Of a stretch of DNA of 56,295 nucleotides, positions 23,937 to 32,757 are shown piece after piece. The translations under genes were made by a program, and so were the position numbers. Where the stretch lies: contig CADCBO010000027.1 of assembly GCA_902799685.1 (NCBI GenBank), positions 1 through 56,295 on the forward strand, given 5' to 3'. This DNA comes from an uncultured Bacteroidales bacterium (lineage in GTDB: Bacteria > Bacteroidota > Bacteroidia > Bacteroidales > Bacteroidaceae). The notes under the pieces are model-generated. The model was not told the origin of the DNA and did no database searches. It worked only from the letters and a program-made list of their open reading frames with translations. Each line of letters starts with the position of its first letter. Positions within the stretch are counted from its first letter, which is position 1.

Positions 23937-24938
23937 ATGGTAAACTACAAAGATCTGGGTCTTGTAAATACCCGCGCAATGTTTGCCGCTGCCGTTAAGG
24001 GCGGATATGCTATCCCGGCATTCAATTTCAACACTATGGAGCAGATGCAGGCTATCGTACAGGCTGCAGTCGAGACCAAGTCACCGGTTATCATGCAGGT
24101 ATCCAAGGGTGCCCGTAACTATGCCAACGCTACTATCCTGCGTTACATGGCCGAGGGCGCTGTCGCTTATGCAAAGGAACTGGGTTGCGCTCATCCCGAG
24201 ATCGTGCTTCACCTTGATCACGGTGACAGCTTCGAGCTCTGCAAGGATTGCATCGACATGGGCTTCTCATCAGTTATGATCGACGGCTCTTCACTTCCTT
24301 ATGAGGAGAATATCGCTCTTGCCAAGAAGGTTGTTGACTATGCTCACAAGTATGATGTGACAGTTGAGGCTGAACTGGGCGTTCTGGCTGGTGTTGAGGA
24401 TGAGGTTTCGGCCGCAGAGTCACACTATACCAAGCCTGAGGAGGTAATCGATTTCGCTACCCGTACAGGTTGCGATTCACTTGCTATCTCAATAGGTACC
24501 TCTCACGGTGCACACAAGTTCACTCCTGCTCAGTGCACACTGGTCAACGGCGTTCTTGTTCCACCTCCATTGGCATTCGACGTTCTGGCCGAGATTGAGA
24601 AGAAACTCCCCGGATTCCCCATTGTCCTGCACGGATCATCATCAGTTCCTATGGATGAGGTCAACACAATCAACAAGTACGGTGGCAAGCTTGAGGCCGC
24701 TATCGGTATCCCCGAGGAACAGCTCCGCAAGGCCGCCAAGAGCGCTGTCTGCAAGATCAATATCGACTCTGACTCACGTCTGGCCATGACTGCTGCTATC
24801 CGTAAGCACCTGGCTGAGCATCCCGGAGACTTTGATCCACGTCAGTATCTCAAGCCCGCCCGCGAGAACATGAAGAAGATGTACATCCACAAGATTGTAG
24901 AGGTACTCGGTTCAGACGGCAAGCTTCTGCAGAAGTAA
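23937..24938 (+). CDS. fba: Class II fructose-bisphosphate aldolase
   Basis: 333 residues. Metal- and substrate-binding motifs: HLDHGDSFELCKDCID, TVEAELGVLAG, SIGTSHGAHKF and VLHGSSSVP, giving the zinc histidines and the phosphate loop. This class II enzyme splits fructose-1,6-bisphosphate in glycolysis and works backward in gluconeogenesis. Codon use favours a narrow set (AAG, GAG, CGT, ATC), as in highly expressed genes. It is a single-gene unit with a hairpin terminator after it. Confidence 0.95.
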   Translation: MVNYKDLGLVNTRAMFAAAVKGGYAIPAFNFNTMEQMQAIVQAAVETKSPVIMQVSKGARNYANATILRYMAEGAVAYAKELGCAHPEIVLHLDHGDSFELCKDCIDMGFSSVMIDGSSLPYEENIALAKKVVDYAHKYDVTVEAELGVLAGVEDEVSAAESHYTKPEEVIDFATRTGCDSLAISIGTSHGAHKFTPAQCTLVNGVLVPPPLAFDVLAEIEKKLPGFPIVLHGSSSVPMDEVNTINKYGGKLEAAIGIPEEQLRKAAKSAVCKINIDSDSRLAMTAAIRKHLAEHPGDFDPRQYLKPARENMKKMYIHKIVEVLGSDGKLLQK

Positions 24939-24964
24939 GACACACCATAAACACACATACATTG

Positions 24965-25001
24965 ATAATGGAGAGGACAGGTTCTTCTCCATTATTTTTT
25001 A
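24965..25001 (+). terminator. Rho-independent terminator of fba
   Basis: ATAATGGAGA and TCTCCATTAT pair over an 11-base loop and are followed by a T-run, 27 bases after the fba stop codon. Confidence 0.75.
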
Positions 25002-25075
25002 TCTCATACTAAATAAAATAAGGTTTGGAGCGTTCTAATCCTGAAAATTCATTAAGTTTGTAGGATTATTGCTTG

Positions 25076-27928
25076 ATGTGTATGAATATCCGGTCATTGT
25101 TTGTTGTTCCTTTCCTGGCACTACTTGCATTTGCATCATGTGCAGAGAAAGAATTTAAGACTATTGATGACGGCGTTGTGGTCAACGTGAAGGAGCCTTT
25201 GAAGGATGGCCCCCAGAAGGTGCGTCTGACTGTGATGTCAGACAGAATAATTCGTGTTACCTCTACACCCGACAAATCTTTCCATGACCGTAACAGCTTG
25301 ATTGTGTTGCCCGATGCAGCCAAGGGAGCCGGGTTTGTAATACGTGACAGCAAGGAGGAGGTGGAACTTCAGACCGCGGGCTTAAGCGCGTTCGTGAACA
25401 AGAATGACGGTAGGGTGAGGTTCACTGATGCGGGAGGCAATACGATTACAAACGAGACGGAACCTGCACGGTTCACGCCAATAACCGTGGACGACACTCA
25501 TGGCTATACTACAATAAACCGTTTTGATACCCATGAGGATGAAGGCCTTTACGGATTGGGCCAGCATCAGTCTGACCAATGGAACTATAAGGGGCAGAAC
25601 GAGGAACTCTATCAGTACAACACCAAGATAAGCATTCCGTTTGTAATCTCATCGAACGGATATGGCATCCTGTGGGATTCTTATTCACAGGGACGGTTCG
25701 GTAATACCGAGCCGTACAAACAGCTTAACCGTCTGTTCAAACTGTATGACAAGGATGGAAAGCAGGGCAGCCTTACAGGAACATATTATGCCGGAATGTT
25801 CGGGCGCACGCAGACAAGGCAGGAGGATTCAATTTACTTTGTGGATTCCGAGACTGTGAAAAACCTGCCTCGTTTAGGACAGAGGGTGATTTATGAAGGT
25901 GCTCTTGAGGCTCCTGAATCAGGTACATACACTTTCATTCTTTACTATGCCGGTTATATCCGGGTGTTCCTGGGTGATGAGGAGGTGGTCAAGGAGCGCT
26001 GGCGCACTGCTTGGAACCCTAACTCATACAAGTTCAGCTTTGACATGAAACAGGGCCAGCGATATGACCTGCGTATTGAATGGAGGCCGGACGGCGGCAC
26101 ATCGTACTGCGGACTGCGTGCATACGCTCCGGTGAGCAAGGAACAGGCCGACAAGCTGACCATGTGGAATGAGATGGTCCAGGAGTCAGATTATTATCTG
26201 ATATCGGGCGATGATATGGACGGTGTGATAAGCGGTCTGCATACACTGGTAGGCGGCCCCAACATGCTGCCCAAGTGGGCAATGGGATTTTGGCAGAGCC
26301 GTGAGCACTATCAGAATCAGGATGAGGTGGTGCAGACTGTACGTGAGTTCCGTCGTCGCGGCATAGGCTTGGACAACATTGTCCAGGACTGGAACTACTG
26401 GAAGCAGGATGCATGGGGATCGCATGAATTTGACGAGACCCGTTATCCTGATCCAAAGAGTATGGTGGACCGCGTGCACGGCATGAACGCCCATCTTATG
26501 ATTTCGGTCTGGCCCAAGTTCTATGCATCGACCGAACATTACAAGGAGTTTGATGCCAACGGCTGGATGTACACGCGGGCCGTTGAGGACAGCATACGGG
26601 ACTGGGTGGGTCCGGGTTACATAGGCTCGTTCTATGATGCCTATTCGGCCGGTGCACGCGAGTTGTTCTGGAACCAGCTCAAGGACCATCTGTACGGCTA
26701 TGGCATCGATGCCTGGTGGATGGATGCCAGCGAGCCCAATATCCGTGATTGCGTGCCTATGGACTATTGGAAGGCATTGTGCGGACCTACGGCGTTGGGC
26801 TCATCGACAGAGTATCTTATGGCATATTCACTCATGAATGCCCAGGCCATCTACGAGGGACTCATGAAGGAGGATTCTACCAAGCGTGTGTTCCAGTTGA
26901 CTCGCTCAGGATTTGCAGGACTTCAGCGTTACTCAACTGCATCCTGGAGTGGTGACATAGGTACCAGATGGGAGGATATGCGTTCTCAGATTACAGCCGG
27001 CATGAACTATTCGCTTTGCGGTAACCCGTACTGGACAATGGACATAGGCGGTTTCTGTGTTGAGAACCGCTATGCCAATGCACAGCGTTTCTATGACCGC
27101 TCACCGGTGGAGACCGCTGACCTTAAGGAGTGGCGTGAGTTACAGACCCGGTGGTATCAGTTCGGCACTTTCTGTCCGCTTTACCGCGCCCATGGTCAGT
27201 TCCCTCTGCGTGAGGTGTGGAACATTGCTCCGTCCAATCATCCCGCATACAGGTCTATTGTATATTATAACCGTATGCGTTACCGTCTTATGCCGTATAT
27301 TTACTCTCTTGCAGGACATGCATGGCTTGAAGGCAATATCATCATGCGTGGTCTGGTTATGGATTACACGGACGATCCGGTGGCCCGCGATGTATCCGAC
27401 CAGTATATGTTCGGGCCATCCCTTATGGTTTGCCCGGTGTATGAATACAGGGCGACAACCAGGGATGTCTATCTTCCGGAGGGCCATGTGTGGTATGACT
27501 ATTACAACGATTCGGTATTTGCCGGCGGCCAGACCATAGTTGCCGATGCTCCTTACGAGCGTATCCCGCTGTTCGTGCCTTCGGGCGCAATTCTGGTATC
27601 GGGCAAGGATGTGAATTATGTTGATGAGCGTCCTGCCGACGAACTTACAGTTGATTTATACTCAGGCAGTAACGGCCAGTTCCTGCTGTATGAGGATGAC
27701 GGAACCACAAACGCATATCAGGATGGGGCATACTCTGTAATACCCATTTCATTTACTGAAGATGAACACAGCTGCGTCATCACATTGGGTCAGATAGCGG
27801 GTAATTACAAGGCTTTCAGCGGCAAGCGAAAGTTCAAGATCCGTTATCACATGCCTGGACGGGTAGTGGATGCCCAAATGGATTATACAGGTGACGCGTT
27901 TGTGCGTTACCACATGATATTGAGATAA
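25076..27928 (+). CDS. GH31 alpha-xylosidase with PA14 insert, lipoprotein
   Basis: About 950 residues; starts at 25076 or 25082 are both reasonable, the latter giving MNIRSLFVVPFLALLAFASC with lipobox Cys20. An acidic-mixed CAEKEF follows, compatible with surface display. The GH31 N-terminal sandwich (to ~230) is followed by a PA14 domain (~240-370: RVIYEGALEAPESGTYTFIL) and the (beta/alpha)8 barrel, with nucleophile Asp in WWMDASEP (codon at 26723) and acid/base Asp in SGDIGTRWED (codon at 26954). The same size and PA14 insertion are known from xyloglucan alpha-xylosidases of gut Bacteroides. Followed by xylB and xylA, so released xylose feeds straight into catabolism. Confidence 0.9.
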   Translation: MCMNIRSLFVVPFLALLAFASCAEKEFKTIDDGVVVNVKEPLKDGPQKVRLTVMSDRIIRVTSTPDKSFHDRNSLIVLPDAAKGAGFVIRDSKEEVELQTAGLSAFVNKNDGRVRFTDAGGNTITNETEPARFTPITVDDTHGYTTINRFDTHEDEGLYGLGQHQSDQWNYKGQNEELYQYNTKISIPFVISSNGYGILWDSYSQGRFGNTEPYKQLNRLFKLYDKDGKQGSLTGTYYAGMFGRTQTRQEDSIYFVDSETVKNLPRLGQRVIYEGALEAPESGTYTFILYYAGYIRVFLGDEEVVKERWRTAWNPNSYKFSFDMKQGQRYDLRIEWRPDGGTSYCGLRAYAPVSKEQADKLTMWNEMVQESDYYLISGDDMDGVISGLHTLVGGPNMLPKWAMGFWQSREHYQNQDEVVQTVREFRRRGIGLDNIVQDWNYWKQDAWGSHEFDETRYPDPKSMVDRVHGMNAHLMISVWPKFYASTEHYKEFDANGWMYTRAVEDSIRDWVGPGYIGSFYDAYSAGARELFWNQLKDHLYGYGIDAWWMDASEPNIRDCVPMDYWKALCGPTALGSSTEYLMAYSLMNAQAIYEGLMKEDSTKRVFQLTRSGFAGLQRYSTASWSGDIGTRWEDMRSQITAGMNYSLCGNPYWTMDIGGFCVENRYANAQRFYDRSPVETADLKEWRELQTRWYQFGTFCPLYRAHGQFPLREVWNIAPSNHPAYRSIVYYNRMRYRLMPYIYSLAGHAWLEGNIIMRGLVMDYTDDPVARDVSDQYMFGPSLMVCPVYEYRATTRDVYLPEGHVWYDYYNDSVFAGGQTIVADAPYERIPLFVPSGAILVSGKDVNYVDERPADELTVDLYSGSNGQFLLYEDDGTTNAYQDGAYSVIPISFTEDEHSCVITLGQIAGNYKAFSGKRKFKIRYHMPGRVVDAQMDYTGDAFVRYHMILR

Positions 27929-27953
27929 TTACTAAAACCAAACAAATAAACTT

Positions 27954-29453
27954 ATGAAGAAATATCTGTTAGGCTATGACATAGGCAGCTCCTCGGTGAA
28001 GGCCAGCCTGGTGTCAATTGAGACTGGAAAGAGTGTTGCATCGGCTTTTTATCCCGACAGCGAGGCACCCATAAAGGCCCTCAATCCGGGTTGGGCCGAG
28101 CAGGAACCCGATGACTGGTGGACATACCTCAAGAACGTGACTGCCAAGGTCATGCAGATGTCAGGCGCAAAGGGCAATGACATTGAGGCTATCGGTATCT
28201 CATATCAGATGCACGGTCTGGTGTGCGTTGACAAGAACGGCAAGGCTCTGCGTCCTGCAATTATCTGGTGTGACTCTCGTGCAGTACCATACGGCGACAA
28301 GGCATTCCGCGAGATAGGTAAGGGCCAGTGCCTTACAAACCTGCTTAATTCACCGGGTAATTTCACCGCCGCCAAGTTGGCATGGGTAAAGGAGAACGAG
28401 CCCAAGCTATATGAGAAAATTGACAAGATAATGCTTCCGGGTGACTACATTGCGCTTCGTCTTACAGGTACCACCTGCACCACGGTGTCGGGTCTGTCGG
28501 AGGGCATGATGTGGAACTTCAAGGAGAATGATGTGGCTGATTTCCTGCTTGATTACTATGGATTCAGCAAGTCTCTCATACCAGAGATAAGGTCTACATT
28601 CTCAGAGCAGGGCAGAGTGTCGCTTGCAGCCTCCAAGGAGCTTGGAATAGAGGCCGGCATCCCGGTGACATACCGTGCAGGTGACCAGCCCAACAATGCT
28701 CTGTCACTGAACGTGTTTGAGCCGGGTGAGATTGCCGCTACGGCAGGAACATCGGGAGTGGTGTATGGCGTGAACGGTGCCGTGAACTTTGATCCGCAGT
28801 CAAGGGTGAACACCTTTGCACATGTGAACCATACAAACAAGCAGACCCGTCTGGGCGTTCTGCTGTGCATAAACGGTACAGGTATATTGAACGCATGGAC
28901 GCGCCGTAACATAATGCTTGAAGGTCTTTCATACGGTGATATGAACAAGATTGCCCAGAGCATTCCCGTGGGTTCGGACGGCGTAAGCGTGCTGCCGTTC
29001 GGAAACGGTGCAGAGCGTGTACTGGGCAACCGCAACGTGGGTTGCAGCATACATGGTTTCAGCTTCAACATTCACAACCGCAACCATCTGGCACGTGCCG
29101 TGCAGGAGGGTATAGTATTCTCATTCAAGTACGGTATGGACGTTATGGTCGAGATGGGTATGGAGATTTCAAAGATACATGCAGGCAATGCCAACATGTT
29201 CCTGAATCCTGTGTTCCGCGAGACTCTGGCCGGCATAACTGGTGCTACCATTGAACTGTATGATACTGACGGCTCTGTAGGTGCAGCCAAGGGTGCAGGT
29301 ATGGGTGCAGGTGTCTATAAGAATCATGACGAGGCATTCTCAACGCTTGAGAAACTCAACGTCATTGAGCCTGACAAGAAACTGGTTCCGCAGTATGAGG
29401 AGGCATACGCCCGTTGGAAGCGCATCCTCAATATGTATCTCAACGAATTCTGA
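27954..29453 (+). CDS. xylB: Xylulokinase
   Basis: 499 residues, FGGY kinase. The N-terminal phosphate loop is LLGYDIGSSSVKASLV; the substrate-site block GISYQMHGLVCVDKNG and the C-terminal adenine block GAAKGAGMGAGVY are present. The sequence IIWCDSRAVPYG matches the FGGY family signature. It phosphorylates D-xylulose to xylulose-5-phosphate for the pentose phosphate pathway. It starts 25 bases after the alpha-xylosidase gene, so these two are probably one transcript. Confidence 0.93.
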   Translation: MKKYLLGYDIGSSSVKASLVSIETGKSVASAFYPDSEAPIKALNPGWAEQEPDDWWTYLKNVTAKVMQMSGAKGNDIEAIGISYQMHGLVCVDKNGKALRPAIIWCDSRAVPYGDKAFREIGKGQCLTNLLNSPGNFTAAKLAWVKENEPKLYEKIDKIMLPGDYIALRLTGTTCTTVSGLSEGMMWNFKENDVADFLLDYYGFSKSLIPEIRSTFSEQGRVSLAASKELGIEAGIPVTYRAGDQPNNALSLNVFEPGEIAATAGTSGVVYGVNGAVNFDPQSRVNTFAHVNHTNKQTRLGVLLCINGTGILNAWTRRNIMLEGLSYGDMNKIAQSIPVGSDGVSVLPFGNGAERVLGNRNVGCSIHGFSFNIHNRNHLARAVQEGIVFSFKYGMDVMVEMGMEISKIHAGNANMFLNPVFRETLAGITGATIELYDTDGSVGAAKGAGMGAGVYKNHDEAFSTLEKLNVIEPDKKLVPQYEEAYARWKRILNMYLNEF

Positions 29454-29501
29454 TATTATAAAAAATAACGCTCTAAGAGTTGATTATTTGAATTATAAAT
29501 G

Positions 29502-29509
29502 TAACTTTG
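29502..29509 (+). promoter_or_regulatory. -7 box upstream of xylA
   Basis: TAACTTTG matches TAnnTTTG in the 121-base gap between xylB and xylA. A small hairpin GCCTTTC/GAAAGGC (29509-29529) would lie at the start of the transcript. xylA therefore probably has its own promoter in addition to readthrough from xylB. Confidence 0.5.
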
Positions 29510-29574
29510 CCTTTCGCGCAAGGAAAGGCGTAAACTAGAGTATTTATTCACATTTTATTAATAAAAAATCAATT

Positions 29575-29601
29575 ATGGCAAAAGAGTATTTTCCCGGTTA
29601 T
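29575..29601 (+). pseudogene. xylA: Detached original start of xylA (MAKEYFP), out of frame with the rest
   Basis: ATG at 29575 begins MAKEYFPG, the usual N-terminus of Bacteroidota xylose isomerases, preceded by the A-rich upstream region expected for a start. After CCCGG the reading shifts and the frame stops about 33 codons on (TGC TGA near 29670). The family's next ~25 residues are absent, and the xylose isomerase sequence resumes in a different frame at [11 protein letters not shown]. Confidence 0.85.
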
Positions 29602-29602
29602 C

Positions 29603-30811
29603 ATGGGCAAGAAGATGAAGGATTGGCTTCGCTTTGCAATGGCATGGTGGCACACACTGTGCGCAGAGGGTGCTGACCAGTTCGGCGGTGGAACCAAGAC
29701 TTTTCCCTGGATAGACGCTGATCCTCTTCAGACTGCTAAGAACAAGGTTGATGCCGGTTTCGAGTTCATGCAGAAGCTGGGTATCCCTTATTTCTGCTTC
29801 CACGATGTTGACCTGATTTCTGAGGGCAAGAACGTAGCAGAGTATGAGAAGAACATGAAGGCTATTGTAGCCTACATCAAGGAGAAGCAGAAAGAGACCG
29901 GTGCCAAGCTGCTTTGGTCAACCGCTAACGTATTCGGTAACAAGCGTTACATGAACGGTGCTTCCACCAATCCTGATTTCGACGTTGTAGCACGTGCAAT
30001 CGTTCAGATCAAGAACGCTATCGATGCAGGTATTGAGCTGGGTGCCGAGAACTATGTATTCTGGGGTGGCCGTGAGGGTTATATGAGCCTTCTCAACACA
30101 GACCAGAAGCGTGAGAAAGAGCACATGGCTACCATGCTGACCATGGCTCGTGACTATGCACGCGCTAAGGGTTTCAAGGGTACATTCCTGATTGAGCCCA
30201 AACCATGCGAGCCTTCAAAGCACCAGTATGATGTTGACACTGAGACCGTTATCGGTTTCCTCAAGGCTCACAAGCTGGATAAGGACTTCAAGGTAAATAT
30301 CGAGGTTAACCACGCTACTCTGGCTGGTCACACATTCGAGCACGAGCTGGCTTGCGCAGTTGACGCCGGCATGCTTGGCTCAATAGACGCTAACCGCGGT
30401 GACTATCAGAACGGTTGGGATACCGACCAGTTCCCAATTGACCAGTACGAGCTTGTACAGGCTTGGATGGAGATCATCCGTAACGGTGGTCTGGGCACAG
30501 GTGGTACCAACTTCGACGCCAAGACACGTCGTAACTCAACAGACCTGGAGGACATCGCTATCGCTCACATCAGCGGTATGGATGCTATGGCTCACGCTCT
30601 TGAGTCAGCTGCTAAGCTGCTTGAGGAGTCACCCTACAAGAAGATGAAGGCTGAGCGTTACGCTTCATTCGACAGCGGCCTGGGGAAGAAGTTCGAGGAG
30701 GGCAAGATGACCTTCGAGGAGGCTTACGAGTATGGCAAGAAGGTTGACGAGCCTAAGCAGACCAGCGGCAAGCAGGAGCTGTATGAGGCTATCGTTGCCA
30801 TGTACGCTTAA
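29603..30811 (+). CDS. xylA: Xylose isomerase, N-terminally truncated by an out-of-frame deletion
   Basis: 402 residues remain of about 438. Catalytic His (YFCFHDVD), the metal ligands ([32 protein letters not shown]) and the C-terminal [14 protein letters not shown] are intact. The chain opens at [20 protein letters not shown]; the usual first ~38 residues are lost because the original ATG at 29575 is out of frame. No convincing ribosome-binding context precedes ATG 29603. The gene may be dead, poorly expressed, or the junction could be an assembly or sequencing error. Codon use elsewhere is that of a highly expressed gene, so any decay is recent. An intact enzyme would convert xylose to xylulose for xylB. 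Confidence 0.85.
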   Translation: MGKKMKDWLRFAMAWWHTLCAEGADQFGGGTKTFPWIDADPLQTAKNKVDAGFEFMQKLGIPYFCFHDVDLISEGKNVAEYEKNMKAIVAYIKEKQKETGAKLLWSTANVFGNKRYMNGASTNPDFDVVARAIVQIKNAIDAGIELGAENYVFWGGREGYMSLLNTDQKREKEHMATMLTMARDYARAKGFKGTFLIEPKPCEPSKHQYDVDTETVIGFLKAHKLDKDFKVNIEVNHATLAGHTFEHELACAVDAGMLGSIDANRGDYQNGWDTDQFPIDQYELVQAWMEIIRNGGLGTGGTNFDAKTRRNSTDLEDIAIAHISGMDAMAHALESAAKLLEESPYKKMKAERYASFDSGLGKKFEEGKMTFEEAYEYGKKVDEPKQTSGKQELYEAIVAMYA

Positions 30812-30815
30812 TTCC

Positions 30816-30919
30816 AATTGAGAATTCAGAATTGAGAATTGAGAATAAAAGGCCTTGCGGATACGCAAGGCCTTTTTTATGCAAATACGTTTGTCTCAAT
30901 TCTCAATTCTCAATTATGT
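30816..30919. repeat. AATTGAGAATT inverted repeat array with bidirectional terminator
   Basis: The left side has AATTGAGAATT repeated three times with one variant (30816-30845), and the right side has the complementary TCTCAATTCTCAATTCTCAA (30895-30914). Between them AAAAGGCCTTGCG/CGCAAGGCCTTTT (30847-30877) with a T-run forms a strong terminator for xylA, usable in both directions. The right side encodes the last residues and stop codon of the SDR gene. Confidence 0.8.
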
Positions 30920-31769
30920 CACTTCGTTCCATGATTCTTGTCGCGACTCGGGATAGAAAGTAAACTTTCTCTCCTCTCGCTGCTCCAAGAATAGCAAGGA
31001 TACGGTCAAACCATCTGGCTGGTAGAATTGTCTTGAGCAGTACTGATGCTTTCTGGACAGTTGTGGCAATGATATAGCGGTTGCGGGGATGTCTAATTGA
31101 TATTATGCGGCTAATGCGGCGGGCAAGACGGTCGGGCTTGAGGCCTGAGTTCTCATCATGCTCTATACTTTCCATGGATTTTGCATAACCGGGGTAGGCG
31201 TTGGCAACACTATCTGGTAACACTTTTTTGCGCTGCGCTGTGAATGAGGTGTGGAAATCGCCTGGATTGATTACGGTGACGTGAATGTCGAACTGATGTA
31301 GTTCAAGACGTAATGCCTCGCAGTAACCCTCTATGGCAAATTTGCTAGCCGAGTACATACCTTGATAAGGGAGTCCCATAAGCCCGCCTATTGAACTGAA
31401 ACAAATGATGTGCCCGTGACGTTGTGCCCTCATTATGGTAACAATGCTGTTCAGGAAACGCACCATACCCATAAAGTTCACATCCATCTGTTGCTGTGCA
31501 TCTTCAAGAGGTGTGAATTCCAACGGTCCACCTATTCCCATACCAGCATTGTTGATAAAGACATCAATATGACCTTCGGCATCGATAACTGTTTTTACGG
31601 TTTCATCGATGGATTGCTGGTTGCGCACATCGGCTTTTAGGTAGGTTACATCAGGTATGCGGTTACTCTCACGCCGATAGGTGCCATATACTTTATGGCC
31701 GTCGTGAGACAGTTGCAAGGCCATTGCATGACCGAATCCTGACGTGATGCCGGTTATAAGTATAACCAT
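30903..31769 (-). CDS. Short-chain dehydrogenase/reductase (SDR)
   Basis: 288 residues, classical SDR. NAD(P)-binding TGITSGFGHAMA at the start, NNAG, catalytic Ser in ICFSSIGG and YSASK (YxxxK). The alcohol or ketone substrate cannot be told. The last residues (DIIEN) and the stop codon lie in the AATTGAGAATT repeat, so the original C-terminus may have been altered by repeat insertion. Its start is 2 bases after the stop of the MscS gene, so both are one unit. Confidence 0.9.
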   Translation of the reverse strand: MVILITGITSGFGHAMALQLSHDGHKVYGTYRRESNRIPDVTYLKADVRNQQSIDETVKTVIDAEGHIDVFINNAGMGIGGPLEFTPLEDAQQQMDVNFMGMVRFLNSIVTIMRAQRHGHIICFSSIGGLMGLPYQGMYSASKFAIEGYCEALRLELHQFDIHVTVINPGDFHTSFTAQRKKVLPDSVANAYPGYAKSMESIEHDENSGLKPDRLARRISRIISIRHPRNRYIIATTVQKASVLLKTILPARWFDRILAILGAARGEKVYFLSRVATRIMERSDIIEN

Positions 31770-31770
31770 A

Positions 31771-32691
31771 TCAGTTCTTTATGGTTACATTCAATTGCGG
31801 GTAGGCAAACTGTATGCCCTTTTGCGGCAATAGCTCGTATATCTTCTTGTTCAGGTCAAACTTGACGGGCCAATAATCCGGGGCATTGACCCATGAGCGG
31901 GTTATGAATGATATGTTACTTTCATTCATTGACATGAGAGCTATGAACGGATCCTGTGCACCGGGTGTTGTGGAGTCAATGATGCGTTCGTCGGATTTGA
32001 TGATGGTTCTGAGCAGTTCCATGCAAAGGTCTGCATCGGTTCCGTATTCAACGTTCACCTCAATGTCAACCCGTCGCAGCGGCATTGCTGAATAATTGTC
32101 GATGTTGCCGTTTGAAAGGGCTCCGTTAGGCAGAATGATAAGACGGTTGTCTGTGGTCAGTATCTTGGTATTTACAATTGAAACAGACTGCACGGTGCCG
32201 CTGTACCCCTGAGCGTTTATGAAATCGCCAACCTTGAACGGCTTGAAGGCCAGAATCATGATTCCACCGGCAAAATTGGATATTGTTCCACTCAGCGCCA
32301 TACCTATGGCCATGCCGCCGGCAGCCAACAGTGCGGCAAAAGATGTGGTGTTTATGCCCAGTGTGCTGATTGTGATTACAATAAGCAGTACGGTTAGCGA
32401 TATAGATACAAGGGATGTAGTGAAAGATGCAATGGTCTTTTCCGTACCGCGTTTAAGGAAATGGCGTGACAAAGCTTTCTTGACCCGGCGTATTATCCAT
32501 GCTCCAATGGCATAAATCAGCAATGCTGCCAGAAGCTTGAAACTGAACTCTATGAAACTGTGTCCCAATTCCTGCAGGAACGTGGCAGGGTCTGACTTGG
32601 CTTTGGCAAGCATATTGTCTGCAACGTTCTTGATGGAATCGTTCATTTCATTTATTACCTTAGGATCTATTGTAGTCTGCAGGAATTTCAT
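31771..32691 (-). CDS. Small-conductance mechanosensitive channel (MscS family)
   Basis: 306 residues. After a helical N-terminus and two membrane helices (~50-110), the pore helix reads LAAGGMAIGMALSGTISNFA with the Gly/Ala pattern of MscS TM3. The beta domain follows (FKPFKVGDFINAQGYSGTVQ, IILPNGALSNGNIDNYS). It opens under membrane tension to release solutes after osmotic downshock. It is transcribed divergently from the TPR lipoprotein gene. Confidence 0.93.
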   Translation of the reverse strand: MKFLQTTIDPKVINEMNDSIKNVADNMLAKAKSDPATFLQELGHSFIEFSFKLLAALLIYAIGAWIIRRVKKALSRHFLKRGTEKTIASFTTSLVSISLTVLLIVITISTLGINTTSFAALLAAGGMAIGMALSGTISNFAGGIMILAFKPFKVGDFINAQGYSGTVQSVSIVNTKILTTDNRLIILPNGALSNGNIDNYSAMPLRRVDIEVNVEYGTDADLCMELLRTIIKSDERIIDSTTPGAQDPFIALMSMNESNISFITRSWVNAPDYWPVKFDLNKKIYELLPQKGIQFAYPQLNVTIKN

Positions 32692-32742
32692 GTTTCACTT
32701 TTTTGTTTGGCGTAAAATTAAGAATTATTCCCCAAAATGCAT

Positions 32743-32750
32743 TACTTTTG
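32743..32750 (+). promoter_or_regulatory. -7 box of the TPR sensor gene
   Basis: TACTTTTG matches TAnnTTTG and ends 7 bases before the ATG at 32758. The in-frame ATG at 32737 lies upstream of this box and is unlikely to be used. Confidence 0.5.
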
Positions 32751-32757
32751 GCGATAT

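Noticed and set aside
24938-25075. tRNA or riboswitch in the gap between fba and the alpha-xylosidase
   Set aside because: Only the fba terminator and AT-rich promoter-like sequence are visible; no cloverleaf or known motif.
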